Assembly (NCBI RefSeq): GCF_002102155.1
Contig: NZ_LQOU01000010.1
Location: 1-64,000, forward strand
Direction of reading: 5' to 3'
DNA from: Mycobacterium europaeum
GTDB taxonomy: Bacteria; Actinomycetota; Actinomycetes; Mycobacteriales; Mycobacteriaceae
DNA: 64,000 nucleotides
Positions 13,896 through 22,966 of this stretch are shown piece after piece (position 1 is the first letter of the stretch; each line of letters starts with the position of its first letter). Below the pieces are notes generated by a model, which was not told the origin of the DNA, made no database searches, and saw nothing but the letters and a program-made list of their open reading frames with translations. A program made the position numbers and the translations under genes.

Positions 13896-16450
13896 GGTGG
13901 CGGCTGGCCGGGGGGCGGGGCTTGCGGCCCGCCCGGCGGGACGCCCGGCTCGGGGCCCCCACCGGGTGGCGGCGGGCCGACAGTGACCGTCGTGGGCGGG
14001 CCGATCGGGATGGTGATTCCGGGCGCCACTTCGACGGTGGGCTGAATGACGGTCACCGATGGCTGCGGCGGCGGGGGCGGCGGCGCCGGGACGCCCGCGT
14101 AGCCGCCGATCTCGGTCGGCTTGGGGAAGGATTCTTGGGGGGTGCCCTTCAGGGCGCCGTCCATGGTCGACTTCCAAATGTCCGACGGCAGGCCAGAGCC
14201 GTAAACCGGTGCGCCCGAAGCGGTTACCAGGGGGGCGTCTCCCTTCGCGGTGCCCACCCACACCGCCGTCGCCAACGACGGTGTGTATCCGACCATCCAG
14301 GCATCCTTGTCGGCGGTGGTGTCACCCAGCTGCGTGGTGCCCGTCTTGGCCGCGGATGGCCGGCCGCCGGCCAGGGCGTGGCCCCGCGAATAGCTGGCGA
14401 TCGGCTCCATGGCCGCGGTCACATTGTCGGCCACAGCCTTCGGGATGCGCTGCTCGCCGTTGTTCTCGGATTTGCTCGCGTCGAAAAGCACCTGGCCGTC
14501 GGAATTGACGACCTTCTGCACGAAGTGCGGCCGGTGGTAGACGCCGGAGGCGGCCAGCGTGGCGTACGCGGAGGCCATGTCGATCACCCGGGTCTGATAC
14601 TGCCCCAACACGATTCCGTTGTTGGGCGGTCCGCCCTTGCCGTCTTCGGACAACGTGTGGTCCACGCCGGGGAAACTGGTCGCGACGCCGGCCTGGTGCG
14701 CGGCGTCCGCGACGGCCTGCGGTCCGCCCTTGAGCTTGAGCATCAGCCGGTAATAGGAGGTGTTCAACGATTGCTTGAGCGCTTGGGCGATGTTGCATGT
14801 CCCGCAGCTCTCGCCGTCGACGTTGGTGATCTTGATGCCGTCGACCGTCAGCGGCGAACTGTCGACCTGGTAACCCAGACCGATCCCCTGCTCGAGCGCG
14901 GCGACCAGCGCGAAAACCTTGAACGACGAACCGGTCTGCAGCCCGGCCTGCGCGAAGTCGAAACCGTTGGCGTCCGCGCCGCCGTAGTAGGCGCGGATCG
15001 CCCCGTCGTGCGGGTCGATGGACACCACGGCCGACCGCATGTCGGGGTCTTGCCCGTCAAGGTATTTCGATACCGCCTTTTCGGCCGCCTGCTGGGCCTT
15101 GGGGTCGATGGTCGTGGTGACCTGCAGGCCCTGGGTGTTCAGGGTCCGCTCGTCGATGTTGAACAGCTCCATCAATTCTTTGGTCACCTGGCGCTCGATC
15201 AGCCCGTTGGGCCCCGTCGTCTGGTTCTCGGCCCGCGCCTGGTCGGGCGGCACGGTCTCTGGGAACTCCTGCGCGGCACGGTCGCCGGGTGAGAGGGCCT
15301 TGGTCTCCACCATGCCGTCGAGCACCCAGTTCCACCGGGCCCGGGCGCCCTGCGGATCGATGGCGGGGTCCAGCGCGGACGGCCGCCGGATCAGCGCCGC
15401 CAGCAGCGCCCCCTCCGAGACGGTGAGCTGCTCGACAGGCTTGTTGAAGTACGCCTTGGCGGCGGCGGAGATGCCGTAGGCGCCGCGGCCGAAGTAGATG
15501 ATGTTCAGGTAGGCCTGCAGCACATCGTCTTTCGACCACTCCCCCGACATCTTGGTGGCGATGACGAGTTCCTTGGCCTTGCGCATCAGACCGCTGAGGC
15601 CGTGCTGAGCAGACCCCACCAGCGCGTTCTTCACGTATTGCTGGGTGATCGTCGAGCCGCCCTGCAGGTCACCGTTGCCGAACAGGTTGTTGTCCACCGC
15701 CCGCGCGAAGCCGCTGAAGTCGAAACCCGGGTTCGAATAGAAGTTGCGGTCCTCGGCGGCGATCACCGCCTGGCGCACGTGCACCGGAACCTGGTTGATG
15801 TTGACGTCGACCCGATTGCCTTCGGGCGGAATGATTTTGGCGATCTCGGACCCGTCGCTGGCCAGGATGGTGGAGACCTGGTTGGTGCGCAGGTCACCCG
15901 GCTTGGGGATGTCGACGATGAAGTACGCCATCGCGAACGTGATGATCGGCAAAAGCACCAGCACCGCCGCCGACAGGTAGGCCGCCCGCCGCACCCACAA
16001 CCAGTTGATCTGCTGGGTCCAGTGCACGTCGCCCCGCCGCCGGGGGCCGAAGCCGTCCGGGCCGCCGGGTCGTCCCCGCCGCCCGGGTGGCGGCGGTGGG
16101 CCTTCCGGCGGGCGCCCTCCCCCGGTCGGCCGGTCGCGACGCGGCGGCGTCCGGCTGTCCAGTGCGGCCTTGACCTCCTCCAGCGCATCCCGTTGCGGGG
16201 GCGCCGGCGAAGGACTGTCCATTGCGGCCCTGACCTGGTCGATGCTGGGATCGGGCCGCCGGGGTGACCGGTCGTCGACGACCGGCGGCAGGATCGTCGT
16301 CAGCCGGTCGTCGGGAGGAACGCCACGGCGGTGACCGGGCGTCGCCTGCGCGTCACGCGGGCGGTCGCCGGTTCCGTGTCTGCCCACACGCTCAGTCGCC
16401 GGCCCGTCCGCGTCGCCGGATGACTGGTGGTGGGGTCCGTCGTTATTCAA
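13892..16450 (-). CDS. ponA1: class A penicillin-binding protein PonA1
   Basis: This bifunctional peptidoglycan synthase has 852 aa. A proline/arginine-rich cytoplasmic tail (1-150) precedes one membrane helix (about 155-180). A GT51 glycosyltransferase domain follows with catalytic E233 in EDRNFYSN and GGSTITQQYVKN. The transpeptidase domain has SxxK at S508-K511, SLN at 561-563 and KTGT at 702. The C-terminus is a proline-rich extracellular tail. The TTG start at 16450 overlaps the upstream gene by 8 bp; M77 is an alternative. In mycobacteria PonA1 acts at the cell poles and is phosphorylated by PknB, whose gene is also in this window. Confidence 0.96.
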   Translation of the reverse strand: MNNDGPHHQSSGDADGPATERVGRHGTGDRPRDAQATPGHRRGVPPDDRLTTILPPVVDDRSPRRPDPSIDQVRAAMDSPSPAPPQRDALEEVKAALDSRTPPRRDRPTGGGRPPEGPPPPPGRRGRPGGPDGFGPRRRGDVHWTQQINWLWVRRAAYLSAAVLVLLPIITFAMAYFIVDIPKPGDLRTNQVSTILASDGSEIAKIIPPEGNRVDVNINQVPVHVRQAVIAAEDRNFYSNPGFDFSGFARAVDNNLFGNGDLQGGSTITQQYVKNALVGSAQHGLSGLMRKAKELVIATKMSGEWSKDDVLQAYLNIIYFGRGAYGISAAAKAYFNKPVEQLTVSEGALLAALIRRPSALDPAIDPQGARARWNWVLDGMVETKALSPGDRAAQEFPETVPPDQARAENQTTGPNGLIERQVTKELMELFNIDERTLNTQGLQVTTTIDPKAQQAAEKAVSKYLDGQDPDMRSAVVSIDPHDGAIRAYYGGADANGFDFAQAGLQTGSSFKVFALVAALEQGIGLGYQVDSSPLTVDGIKITNVDGESCGTCNIAQALKQSLNTSYYRLMLKLKGGPQAVADAAHQAGVATSFPGVDHTLSEDGKGGPPNNGIVLGQYQTRVIDMASAYATLAASGVYHRPHFVQKVVNSDGQVLFDASKSENNGEQRIPKAVADNVTAAMEPIASYSRGHALAGGRPSAAKTGTTQLGDTTADKDAWMVGYTPSLATAVWVGTAKGDAPLVTASGAPVYGSGLPSDIWKSTMDGALKGTPQESFPKPTEIGGYAGVPAPPPPPPQPSVTVIQPTVEVAPGITIPIGPPTTVTVGPPPPGGGPEPGVPPGGPQAPPPGQPPP

Positions 16451-16868
16451 TGGCCGTTCGCGCGCCGTTACGCGCCGTACGCGTACTCCTGGTGCCCTTG
16501 GGTGGGCGCGCCGCGCCGAGCACGTACGACTTGACCAGGTGATTCCACTCGCAGGTTCGGCATACCTCCACCACGTGGACGGCGAACTCCTCGAACCGGG
16601 TGGCCAGCAGGACCAACTCTTCGGCCGTGCGCGCCGAGCCCGAGACCGGGCCCAGATGTTCGCCGAACACCCATGACACCAGCGTCAGCTGCTCCTTGCG
16701 GCAGATCGGGCACATGACCTGGCTCGGTTTCCCGTGAAACTTGGCGGCGCGCAGCAGATAAGGGTTCGCGTCACACACTTCGGACACGCCGGTGCGGCCC
16801 GAGTACACCTCGGCCAGCAGGGCCCGCCGCCGGAGCGCGTAGTCCACCACTTGTCGCTGCAGTCGCAC
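16443..16868 (-). CDS. DUF5318-like putative zinc-ribbon protein (Rv0049 homologue)
   Basis: The 141-aa protein starts at GTG 16868 after CTGGGGGG. It holds two CxxC pairs, CPIC and CRTC, spaced by about 50 residues, which could bind one zinc. The surrounding sequence (DANPYLLRAAKFHG, WVFGEHLG, EWNHLVKSYVLG) is strongly conserved in mycobacteria from memory of Rv0049. Its stop overlaps the ponA1 start, so it is the first gene of a ponA1 transcription unit. Function is unknown. Confidence 0.85.
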   Translation of the reverse strand: MRLQRQVVDYALRRRALLAEVYSGRTGVSEVCDANPYLLRAAKFHGKPSQVMCPICRKEQLTLVSWVFGEHLGPVSGSARTAEELVLLATRFEEFAVHVVEVCRTCEWNHLVKSYVLGAARPPKGTRSTRTARNGARTAIE

Positions 16869-16990
16869 GCCCCCCAGCGTACGTCGCGATCGGCGAACGC
16901 CGATACGCAACCAAACCGTGGCGGACCGCGCCGTTGACGGGGCCGCCGCTTTCCCCGCCTGAACCGGGACCGGACTTTACGATCATCCCC

Positions 16991-17872
16991 GTGGCGAAAT
17001 GGCTCGGGACATCGCTCGGCGAGCGGCCGACACCGAACACCCGCGCGACGGACACCAACCGGCAAGACGCCTGCAGCATTCTCGACACCGCGTTGAACGA
17101 CGGCCAGCTCTCCATGGCGGAACACGGGGAACGGGTCAGCGCGGCCACCAATGCGGTCACCCTCGGCGACCTGCAGGCCCTGGTGACCGACCTGCAGACC
17201 GACAGCTCCGCGCTGCCGACGCCGGCTGTCAAAGGCCCACGGGTGCCGCCGAAGCTGGGCGGCTGGGGCTCGCTCGCCGTCGCCTTCGTCGTGTCGGTGC
17301 TGCTGGGCGTCGGTATCGGGTGGGGCCTGTACGGCAACACCCGGTCGCCACTGGACTTAACCAGCGACCCCGGAGCCAAGCCCGACGGAGTGGGCCCCGT
17401 CGTGCTGACCCCGCCCACCCAACTGCATTCGGTGGGCGGGCTTACCGGGCTACTCGAGCAAACTCGCAAACGGTTCGGCGACGCCACGGGGTACCGGCTG
17501 GTGATCTACCCGACGTACGCCGTGCTCGACCGGCCGGATCCCTCCGACGATCGTCGCGTGCTGGCCTACACCTACCGCGGTGGCTGGGGCGACCCGACCA
17601 GCTCGGCCAAGAGCTCCGTGGACGGTCCCGTGCCGGTGGACCTGAGTAAGTTCGACGTGACGTCGACGGTCGGCATCATGCGTGGTGCCCCCCGGACCCT
17701 GCACATGAACCCGGCGGACGTCAAGACCGAGTACCTGAACATCGAACCGGCGACGGACCCGACCACCCCGGGCGCCCTGTCGCTGTCGCTGTATGTCTCG
17801 AGCGACTACGGTAGTGGCTACATCGTCTTCGCAGGTGACGGCACCGTCAAGCAACTGAACTTACCTTCTTGA
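16991..17872 (+). CDS. DUF1707-type membrane-anchored protein (Rv0048c homologue)
   Basis: The 293-aa protein starts with a DUF1707 segment (about 15-70, RATDTNRQDACSILDTALNDGQLS), a short helical domain of actinobacterial envelope proteins. One membrane helix follows (about 92-114, SLAVAFVVSVLLGVGIGWGLYG), then an extracytoplasmic domain of about 180 residues without a recognised fold. GTG 16991 matches the homologue's start; an upstream frame exists from 16934. It is divergent from the ponA1 operon (122-bp gap). Role unknown. Confidence 0.82.
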   Translation: MAKWLGTSLGERPTPNTRATDTNRQDACSILDTALNDGQLSMAEHGERVSAATNAVTLGDLQALVTDLQTDSSALPTPAVKGPRVPPKLGGWGSLAVAFVVSVLLGVGIGWGLYGNTRSPLDLTSDPGAKPDGVGPVVLTPPTQLHSVGGLTGLLEQTRKRFGDATGYRLVIYPTYAVLDRPDPSDDRRVLAYTYRGGWGDPTSSAKSSVDGPVPVDLSKFDVTSTVGIMRGAPRTLHMNPADVKTEYLNIEPATDPTTPGALSLSLYVSSDYGSGYIVFAGDGTVKQLNLPS

Positions 17873-17963
17873 CGGCCGGGTGAGCCGGCCGCCCACCATC
17901 GCGATTCGCTTCCGCGCGTCTTGACTAACAGCTGACGAACATCCGGTGGTGTTGTGGCGAATA

Positions 17964-17993
17964 TATCGGGGCGATACTATGACGCGAGGCGTC
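17964..17993. promoter_or_regulatory. promoter region with two inverted repeats upstream of padR-ino1
   Basis: TATCG-GGG-CGATA (17964-17976) and GACGC-GAG-GCGTC (17981-17993) are perfect 5-bp-arm inverted repeats 4 bp apart. They overlap a TACTAT that could be a -10 hexamer (17975-17980). PadR proteins commonly repress their own gene through such sites. An AGAGGGGGTGA ribosome binding site follows before ATG 18031. Assignment is by position and symmetry. Confidence 0.5.
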
Positions 17994-18030
17994 GAACTGT
18001 CGTAACCAACCGCGCAGAGGGGGTGATTCG

Positions 18031-18573
18031 ATGCTTGAGCTCGCCATCCTGGGCCTCCTGATCGAATCGCCGATGCATGGCTACGAGTTGCGCAAACGGC
18101 TGACCGGCCTCCTCGGTGCGTTCCGCGCGTTCTCGTACGGTTCGCTCTACCCGGCCCTCCGGCGGATGCAGGCCGAAGGGTTGATCGCCGAGGATGCCGC
18201 GCCGGCCGGAACGCCGGTTCGGCGTGCCCGGCGCGTCTACCAGCTAACCGACGAAGGCCGTCGGCGCTTCGGTGAGCTGGTGGCCGACACCGGTCCGCAC
18301 AACTACACCGACGACGGCTTCGGGGTCCACCTGGCGTTCTTCAACCGGACTCCGGCGGAAGCGCGCATGCGCATCCTGGAAGGCCGGCGCCGGCAGGTTG
18401 AGGAGCGACGGGAGGGCCTGCGTGAAGCCGTGGCGCGGGCCAGTAACTCGTTCGACCGTTACACCCGCCAACTTCACCAACTGGGGCTCGAGTCCAGCGA
18501 ACGCGAAGTGAAGTGGCTCAACGAGCTCATTGCTGCGGAGCGGGCGATGCCCGGCCTCTCCGAGCAGACGTGA
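18031..18573 (+). CDS. PadR-family transcriptional regulator (Rv0047c homologue)
   Basis: The 180-aa protein begins directly with the PadR winged helix (MLELAILGLLIESPMHGYEL, then SLYPALRRMQAEGLI) and has a C-terminal Vir_act_alpha_C helical domain rich in R/E (about 100-175). It lies 60 bp upstream of ino1 in the same direction, and the pair is conserved in mycobacteria. This suggests it controls ino1 and itself, probably through the inverted repeats at 17964-17993. Confidence 0.9.
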   Translation: MLELAILGLLIESPMHGYELRKRLTGLLGAFRAFSYGSLYPALRRMQAEGLIAEDAAPAGTPVRRARRVYQLTDEGRRRFGELVADTGPHNYTDDGFGVHLAFFNRTPAEARMRILEGRRRQVEERREGLREAVARASNSFDRYTRQLHQLGLESSEREVKWLNELIAAERAMPGLSEQT

Positions 18574-18633
18574 AACCCCTTGCACGAAATTCATCAGCTG
18601 CGACACAGAGTTATGGAGTTAGGAGAACGCCCT

Positions 18634-19731
18634 ATGAGTGACCAGAACGCGCCGAACGCGTCGACGGAGGTACGAGTCGCCATTGTCGGCGTCGGTAACT
18701 GCGCGTCTTCGCTGGTACAGGGCGTCGAGTACTACCAGAACGCCGACGAGAACAGCACCGTGCCCGGTCTGATGCACGTCAAGTTCGGCCAGTACCACGT
18801 GCGCGACGTCAAGTTCGTCGCCGCCTTCGACGTGGACGCCAAGAAGGTCGGCTTCGACCTGTCCGACGCGATCTTCGCCTCGGAGAACAACACGATCAAG
18901 ATCGCCGACGTGCCGCCCACCAACGTGACGGTGCAGCGCGGCCCAACCTTGGACGGCATCGGCAAGTACTACGCCGACACCATCGAGCTGTCCGACGCCG
19001 AGCCGGTCGACGTGGTCAAGGTGCTCAAGGAGAACAACGTCGACGTGCTGGTCTCCTACCTGCCCGTGGGCTCGGAAGAGGCCGACAAGTTCTACGCGCA
19101 GTGCGCCATCGACGCCGGCGTGGCGTTCGTCAACGCGCTGCCGGTGTTCATCGCCTCGGACCCGGTGTGGGCCAAGAAGTTCGCCGACGCGGGTGTGCCG
19201 ATCGTCGGCGACGACATCAAGAGCCAGGTCGGCGCCACCATCACCCACCGCGTGATGGCCAAGCTGTTCGAGGACCGCGGTGTGCAACTGGACCGCACCA
19301 TGCAGCTCAACGTGGGCGGCAACATGGACTTCCTCAACATGCTCGAGCGTGAGCGGCTGGAGTCCAAGAAGATCTCCAAGACCCAGGCCGTCACCTCCAA
19401 CCTGCAGCGCGAGTTCAAGACCAAAGACGTGCACATCGGTCCGTCCGACCACGTCGGCTGGCTGGATGACCGCAAGTGGGCCTACGTGCGCCTCGAGGGT
19501 CGTGCGTTCGGCGACGTGCCGTTGAACCTGGAGTACAAGCTCGAGGTGTGGGACTCGCCGAACTCGGCGGGGGTCATCATCGACGCGGTGCGCGCGGCCA
19601 AGATCGCCAAGGACCGTGGCATCGGCGGCCCGGTGATCCCGGCGTCGGCGTACCTGATGAAGAGCCCGCCGCAGCAGCTGCCCGACGACGTCGCGCGCAC
19701 GCAGCTCGAGGAGTTCATCATCGGGGGCTGA
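18634..19731 (+). CDS. ino1: inositol-1-phosphate synthase
   Basis: The 365-aa protein starts at ATG 18634 after TTAGGAGAACGC. An NAD-binding motif [16 protein letters not shown] (about 15-30) opens the Rossmann domain. Conserved catalytic-domain stretches are [42 protein letters not shown] and [12 protein letters not shown]. It isomerises glucose-6-phosphate to inositol-1-phosphate with bound NAD, the first step to phosphatidylinositol, PIMs, LAM and mycothiol. It follows padR as in other mycobacteria. Length fits the actinobacterial short form. Confidence 0.97.
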   Translation: MSDQNAPNASTEVRVAIVGVGNCASSLVQGVEYYQNADENSTVPGLMHVKFGQYHVRDVKFVAAFDVDAKKVGFDLSDAIFASENNTIKIADVPPTNVTVQRGPTLDGIGKYYADTIELSDAEPVDVVKVLKENNVDVLVSYLPVGSEEADKFYAQCAIDAGVAFVNALPVFIASDPVWAKKFADAGVPIVGDDIKSQVGATITHRVMAKLFEDRGVQLDRTMQLNVGGNMDFLNMLERERLESKKISKTQAVTSNLQREFKTKDVHIGPSDHVGWLDDRKWAYVRLEGRAFGDVPLNLEYKLEVWDSPNSAGVIIDAVRAAKIAKDRGIGGPVIPASAYLMKSPPQQLPDDVARTQLEEFIIGG

Positions 19732-19749
19732 GCCCCTTCGGCCACCAGA

Positions 19750-19813
19750 GCCGCGAGCGTAACGTCACGGCGATTTTCACTGCTGGAATTCGCCGCAGCG
19801 TTACGTTCGCGGC
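19750..19813. repeat. 64-bp imperfect palindrome downstream of ino1
   Basis: GCCGCGAGCGTAACG (19750-19764) pairs with CGTTACGTTCGCGGC (19799-19813) with one mismatch, and the 34-bp middle holds a further GGCGA/TCGCC pairing. It begins 18 bp after the ino1 stop. It could be a transcription terminator, or a copy of a dispersed palindromic element; only a genome-wide search can tell. Confidence 0.6.
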
Positions 19814-19867
19814 CGTTGGGCCAATTCGTCGACACGGCGCTGTGCGAGTGCTTAGCATCATCTCTCG

Positions 19868-20995
19868 ATGACCGTTCAACCCGCCGCCTTCCTACGCACG
19901 ACGCTCCCCCTGGACCTGTCCCGGCTCGAGGAGTTGGACAGCGGCAGGTATCACTCGATCTGGTTGCCCGACCACATTGTCAGCTTCTGGCCCGACTCGA
20001 TCTGGACGCCCGAGTTCACCGACCTGGCCACCGCATCCCCTTCGCCGCACCGCCACCTGGACGGCCTGGCGGTCGCCGCCGCGGCGGCCGTCCTGACCGA
20101 GAACGTTCCGATCGTCAGCGCCGTCGTCGACACCGTGCGTCGCCACCCCAGCATGCTGGCCCAGACGGCGCTGACCATCGACCACCTCGCCAAGGGCCGT
20201 TTCATCCTGGGCCTGGGCAGCGGCGAGAGCGAGAACACCCTGCCCTACGGCTTCGACTTCTCAAGACCGGTCAGCCGTTTCGAGGAAGCGCTGACGGTGA
20301 TCCGGCTGCTCTGGGAGAGCGACGGCCCGGTCGATTTCGACGGACAGTTCTACTCGCTGCGCCACGCCCGACTGGACACCGAACCCTACGCAGGCCGGGC
20401 GCCGCAGATCTGGATCGGCGCCAGCGGCCCGCGGATGCTGGACATCGCAGGCCGGCATGCCGACGGATGGTGGCCGGCCGGCGCATGGACGCCGGAACAC
20501 TATGCCGAAATGCTCTCCTCGGTAAGGGCATCCGCGGAACACGCAGGGCGTGATCCGCTGGCCATCACACCCTGCTTCATCCAGGTGTGCCTGATCGGCG
20601 AGGACGAGGACGCTCTGGCCGAGATCCTGCAGGCACCCCTGGTGAAGGCGTTCCTGCTGCAGGTGTCGGCGGAGACGTTGCGCGGCTTCGGTTTCGAGCA
20701 CCCCATGGGCGATGGATGGCGCGGATTTCAGGACATCGACCCGGCGGTACTCACTCGCGAGCGTATCCTCGCGTTCCTCGACAAAGCGCGGCCCGAGATG
20801 GTGCTGGCCGCCGTGCCGCACGGGACACCGGCGGCGGTCGCCAAGATCGTCAAGACGTACGTGGACGCGGGCCTGCGCGTGCCCAAGATCCTGGATTACG
20901 GCGCCATGGCCGGCCTGAGATACGCCGAGGCTTCGGCGGCCAACGTGCGCGCCGCCGAAGACGAACTGATGCGGCTGTGCGGGGGTCCCGCGTGA
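19868..20995 (+). CDS. LLM-class F420-dependent oxidoreductase
   Basis: The 375-aa protein is of the luciferase-like monooxygenase family. It has LDLSRLEELDSGRYHSIWLPDHI, then TIDHLAKGRFILGLGSGE, the typical LLM phosphate/flavin loop, and later PQIWIGASGPRMLDIAGRHADGW. Mycobacterial members mostly use cofactor F420. Its stop overlaps the next GTG (GTGA), making it the first gene of a four-gene coupled cassette. This cassette is absent between ino1 and Rv0045c in M. tuberculosis. Substrate unknown. Confidence 0.88.
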   Translation: MTVQPAAFLRTTLPLDLSRLEELDSGRYHSIWLPDHIVSFWPDSIWTPEFTDLATASPSPHRHLDGLAVAAAAAVLTENVPIVSAVVDTVRRHPSMLAQTALTIDHLAKGRFILGLGSGESENTLPYGFDFSRPVSRFEEALTVIRLLWESDGPVDFDGQFYSLRHARLDTEPYAGRAPQIWIGASGPRMLDIAGRHADGWWPAGAWTPEHYAEMLSSVRASAEHAGRDPLAITPCFIQVCLIGEDEDALAEILQAPLVKAFLLQVSAETLRGFGFEHPMGDGWRGFQDIDPAVLTRERILAFLDKARPEMVLAAVPHGTPAAVAKIVKTYVDAGLRVPKILDYGAMAGLRYAEASAANVRAAEDELMRLCGGPA

Positions 20996-22161
20996 CAACA
21001 CGTCTGGACGCCGCCCAGCTGCTCGCCTCCGCGGAGAGTGAAACGGGGCTGCGCGACTACGGCGATCCCACGTTGCCGCAACGCTTCACCGTCGCCGTCG
21101 ACCATCTGAACGGCCTCGGCATGGACTCCGACGGCAACCGGCAGGCGGCGCAGGTGTGTCGGTGGCTGTTGACGTCGCGGCTGGAATTCATCGAAGACCG
21201 CAACCGCTACCCGATCGCCGCCGAGGTAATCGATGGACCGATGTTTGTCACGGGCGAACCCCGTTCGGGGACAACGCTTATGCACGCCCTGATGTCCGTC
21301 GATCCGCTGGCGCGGGCGCTGCGCTTCTGGGAAGTGATGTATCCGTCACCGCCACCGGGTCTGGCCGGTCCCGGCGACGACCGCCGGCAGCGGGCCGACG
21401 CCGACTGGCGCGAGATCAATGCCAAGATGCCCAAGTGGCTGCACAGCCACCCCTACAACGACATGCTGGGCGATGGCCTGCCCGAAGACGAGCGCACCTG
21501 GGCGTTCGATTTCCGGGTGATGACGCCCACCGCATGGTGGCGCGTGCCGATGCAGTCGCTGGTCGGCGGCCTGGCCACCGATGCGGCGGCGCAGTATCGG
21601 CTGCATAAGGCCATGCTGCAACAGCTGCAATATCATCGACCGCGTAAGTACTGGGTACTGAAGGGCTTTCACGGTTTCCGGCTCAAGGAGCTCTTCGACG
21701 CCTACCCCGACGCGCGCATGGTCTGGCTGCACCGCGACCCCGTACAGGTCGCCGCGTCGCGCACCATGATGATGGCCGACATCGCCGAAGGCATCGTCGG
21801 TCCGATCGACCTGCACGCGGAAGCGAAGAAACACCTCGAGATGACCCGCGCCAGCGTCGCCAACACGATGAGCAATCCCTTGGTCGACGACCCGCGCATC
21901 CTGCACGTCCGCTACGCCGACTTCGTCGCCGACCACATCGGCACGGTACGCCGCTACTACGCGTTCTGCGGCCGCGAACTCACGGACGAGGCCGAATCGG
22001 CGATGCGCGCCTACCTGGCCGATAATCGCGGCGACCGCTACGGCAAGTTCGAGTACTCCACCCAACTGCTGATCGACATCGGCGAAGACCTCGATGCGCT
22101 GCACGCGGAATTCTGGCCGTTCCGAGAACGATTCGGCGTCGCCATCGAGAACCGGGTGTGA
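20992..22161 (+). CDS. PAPS-dependent sulfotransferase family protein
   Basis: The 389-aa protein has the 5'-phosphosulfate-binding loop GEPRSGTTL at 88-96 and the 3'-phosphate motif WLHRDPVQVAASR near 243-255. An N-terminal helical extension of about 80 residues is typical of the mycobacterial Stf group. Such enzymes move sulfate from PAPS to glycolipids or other acceptors. GTG 20992 overlaps the previous stop (GTGA), and the next gene starts one base after its stop. Acceptor unknown; with an oxidoreductase and a sugar-isomerase-like partner, it may act on a small metabolite. Confidence 0.87.
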   Translation: MTTRLDAAQLLASAESETGLRDYGDPTLPQRFTVAVDHLNGLGMDSDGNRQAAQVCRWLLTSRLEFIEDRNRYPIAAEVIDGPMFVTGEPRSGTTLMHALMSVDPLARALRFWEVMYPSPPPGLAGPGDDRRQRADADWREINAKMPKWLHSHPYNDMLGDGLPEDERTWAFDFRVMTPTAWWRVPMQSLVGGLATDAAAQYRLHKAMLQQLQYHRPRKYWVLKGFHGFRLKELFDAYPDARMVWLHRDPVQVAASRTMMMADIAEGIVGPIDLHAEAKKHLEMTRASVANTMSNPLVDDPRILHVRYADFVADHIGTVRRYYAFCGRELTDEAESAMRAYLADNRGDRYGKFEYSTQLLIDIGEDLDALHAEFWPFRERFGVAIENRV

Positions 22162-22162
22162 C

Positions 22163-22966
22163 ATGACGGGCGCGCACAAACGTCTGTCCGTGCACAACGT
22201 CACCTTTTATGGCGACTCGCTCGCCGAGATGCAAGCGCACTGGGCGGCGCTCGGCGTGTCCCGGCTCAGCATCCTGGACAGCCAGCTGCTGGACCCCGAG
22301 TTTCCAATAGTGTTGCAGCGCAATGACTACGCCGTGGAGGCCGTCTACCATCTGTTCGCCGGCGGCGCGTTGTCCAGCGACCCGCAGGCGGCCCGCGCCG
22401 CGCTGTCCTCCGTGATTGACGCCGCCGCCGCCGTCGGCGCGCGCACCGTCTACCTGCTCACCGGCGGGCGCGGTGACCTCACCTGGGGACAGGCCGCCGA
22501 ACGGTTCTGCGCCATGGTGACCCCGTGCGTAACGCACGCCAAGGCGGCCGGCGTGGCGCTGGCGATCGAGAATGCATCCAGCCTGTACGCCGACATGCAC
22601 CTCGCGCACACGCTGCGAGACACCGTCGCGCTGGCCGAGATGGGCGACCTGAGCGTGTGCATCGACGTGTTCCACTGCTGGGCCGAAGGGGATTTCGACG
22701 CGATGGTGCGGCGAGCGCTACCGCGGACGGCGCTCATCCAATTGAGCGACTATGTCCTCGGCGACCGGGCGCTGCCGGGCAGGGCGATTCCCGGCGACGG
22801 CACGATTCCGATCGAACCCCTCGTCGCGCAAGCGCTCGCCGGCGGTTATGCACATGGTTTCGACCTGGAACTGATCGGTCCCCGCATCGAGCGGGAGGGC
22901 CGCCTGCAATCCGCCCGGCGCGCATGTGATGTAGTCGGCGCAATGCTGGACAGACTGGGTGCGTGA
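22163..22966 (+). CDS. xylose isomerase-like TIM-barrel protein
   Basis: The 267-aa protein belongs to the AP endonuclease 2/sugar isomerase superfamily. It has GARTVYLLTGG, VALAIENASSLYADMH, LSVCIDVFHCW and FDLELIGPRI, where Glu, Asp and His residues fit the metal-binding positions of the barrel. ATG 22163 follows the sulfotransferase stop by one base, and its own stop overlaps the next start (GTGA). It is the third gene of the coupled cassette. Likely isomerase or epimerase of a small polyol or keto-acid; substrate unknown. Confidence 0.82.
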   Translation: MTGAHKRLSVHNVTFYGDSLAEMQAHWAALGVSRLSILDSQLLDPEFPIVLQRNDYAVEAVYHLFAGGALSSDPQAARAALSSVIDAAAAVGARTVYLLTGGRGDLTWGQAAERFCAMVTPCVTHAKAAGVALAIENASSLYADMHLAHTLRDTVALAEMGDLSVCIDVFHCWAEGDFDAMVRRALPRTALIQLSDYVLGDRALPGRAIPGDGTIPIEPLVAQALAGGYAHGFDLELIGPRIEREGRLQSARRACDVVGAMLDRLGA

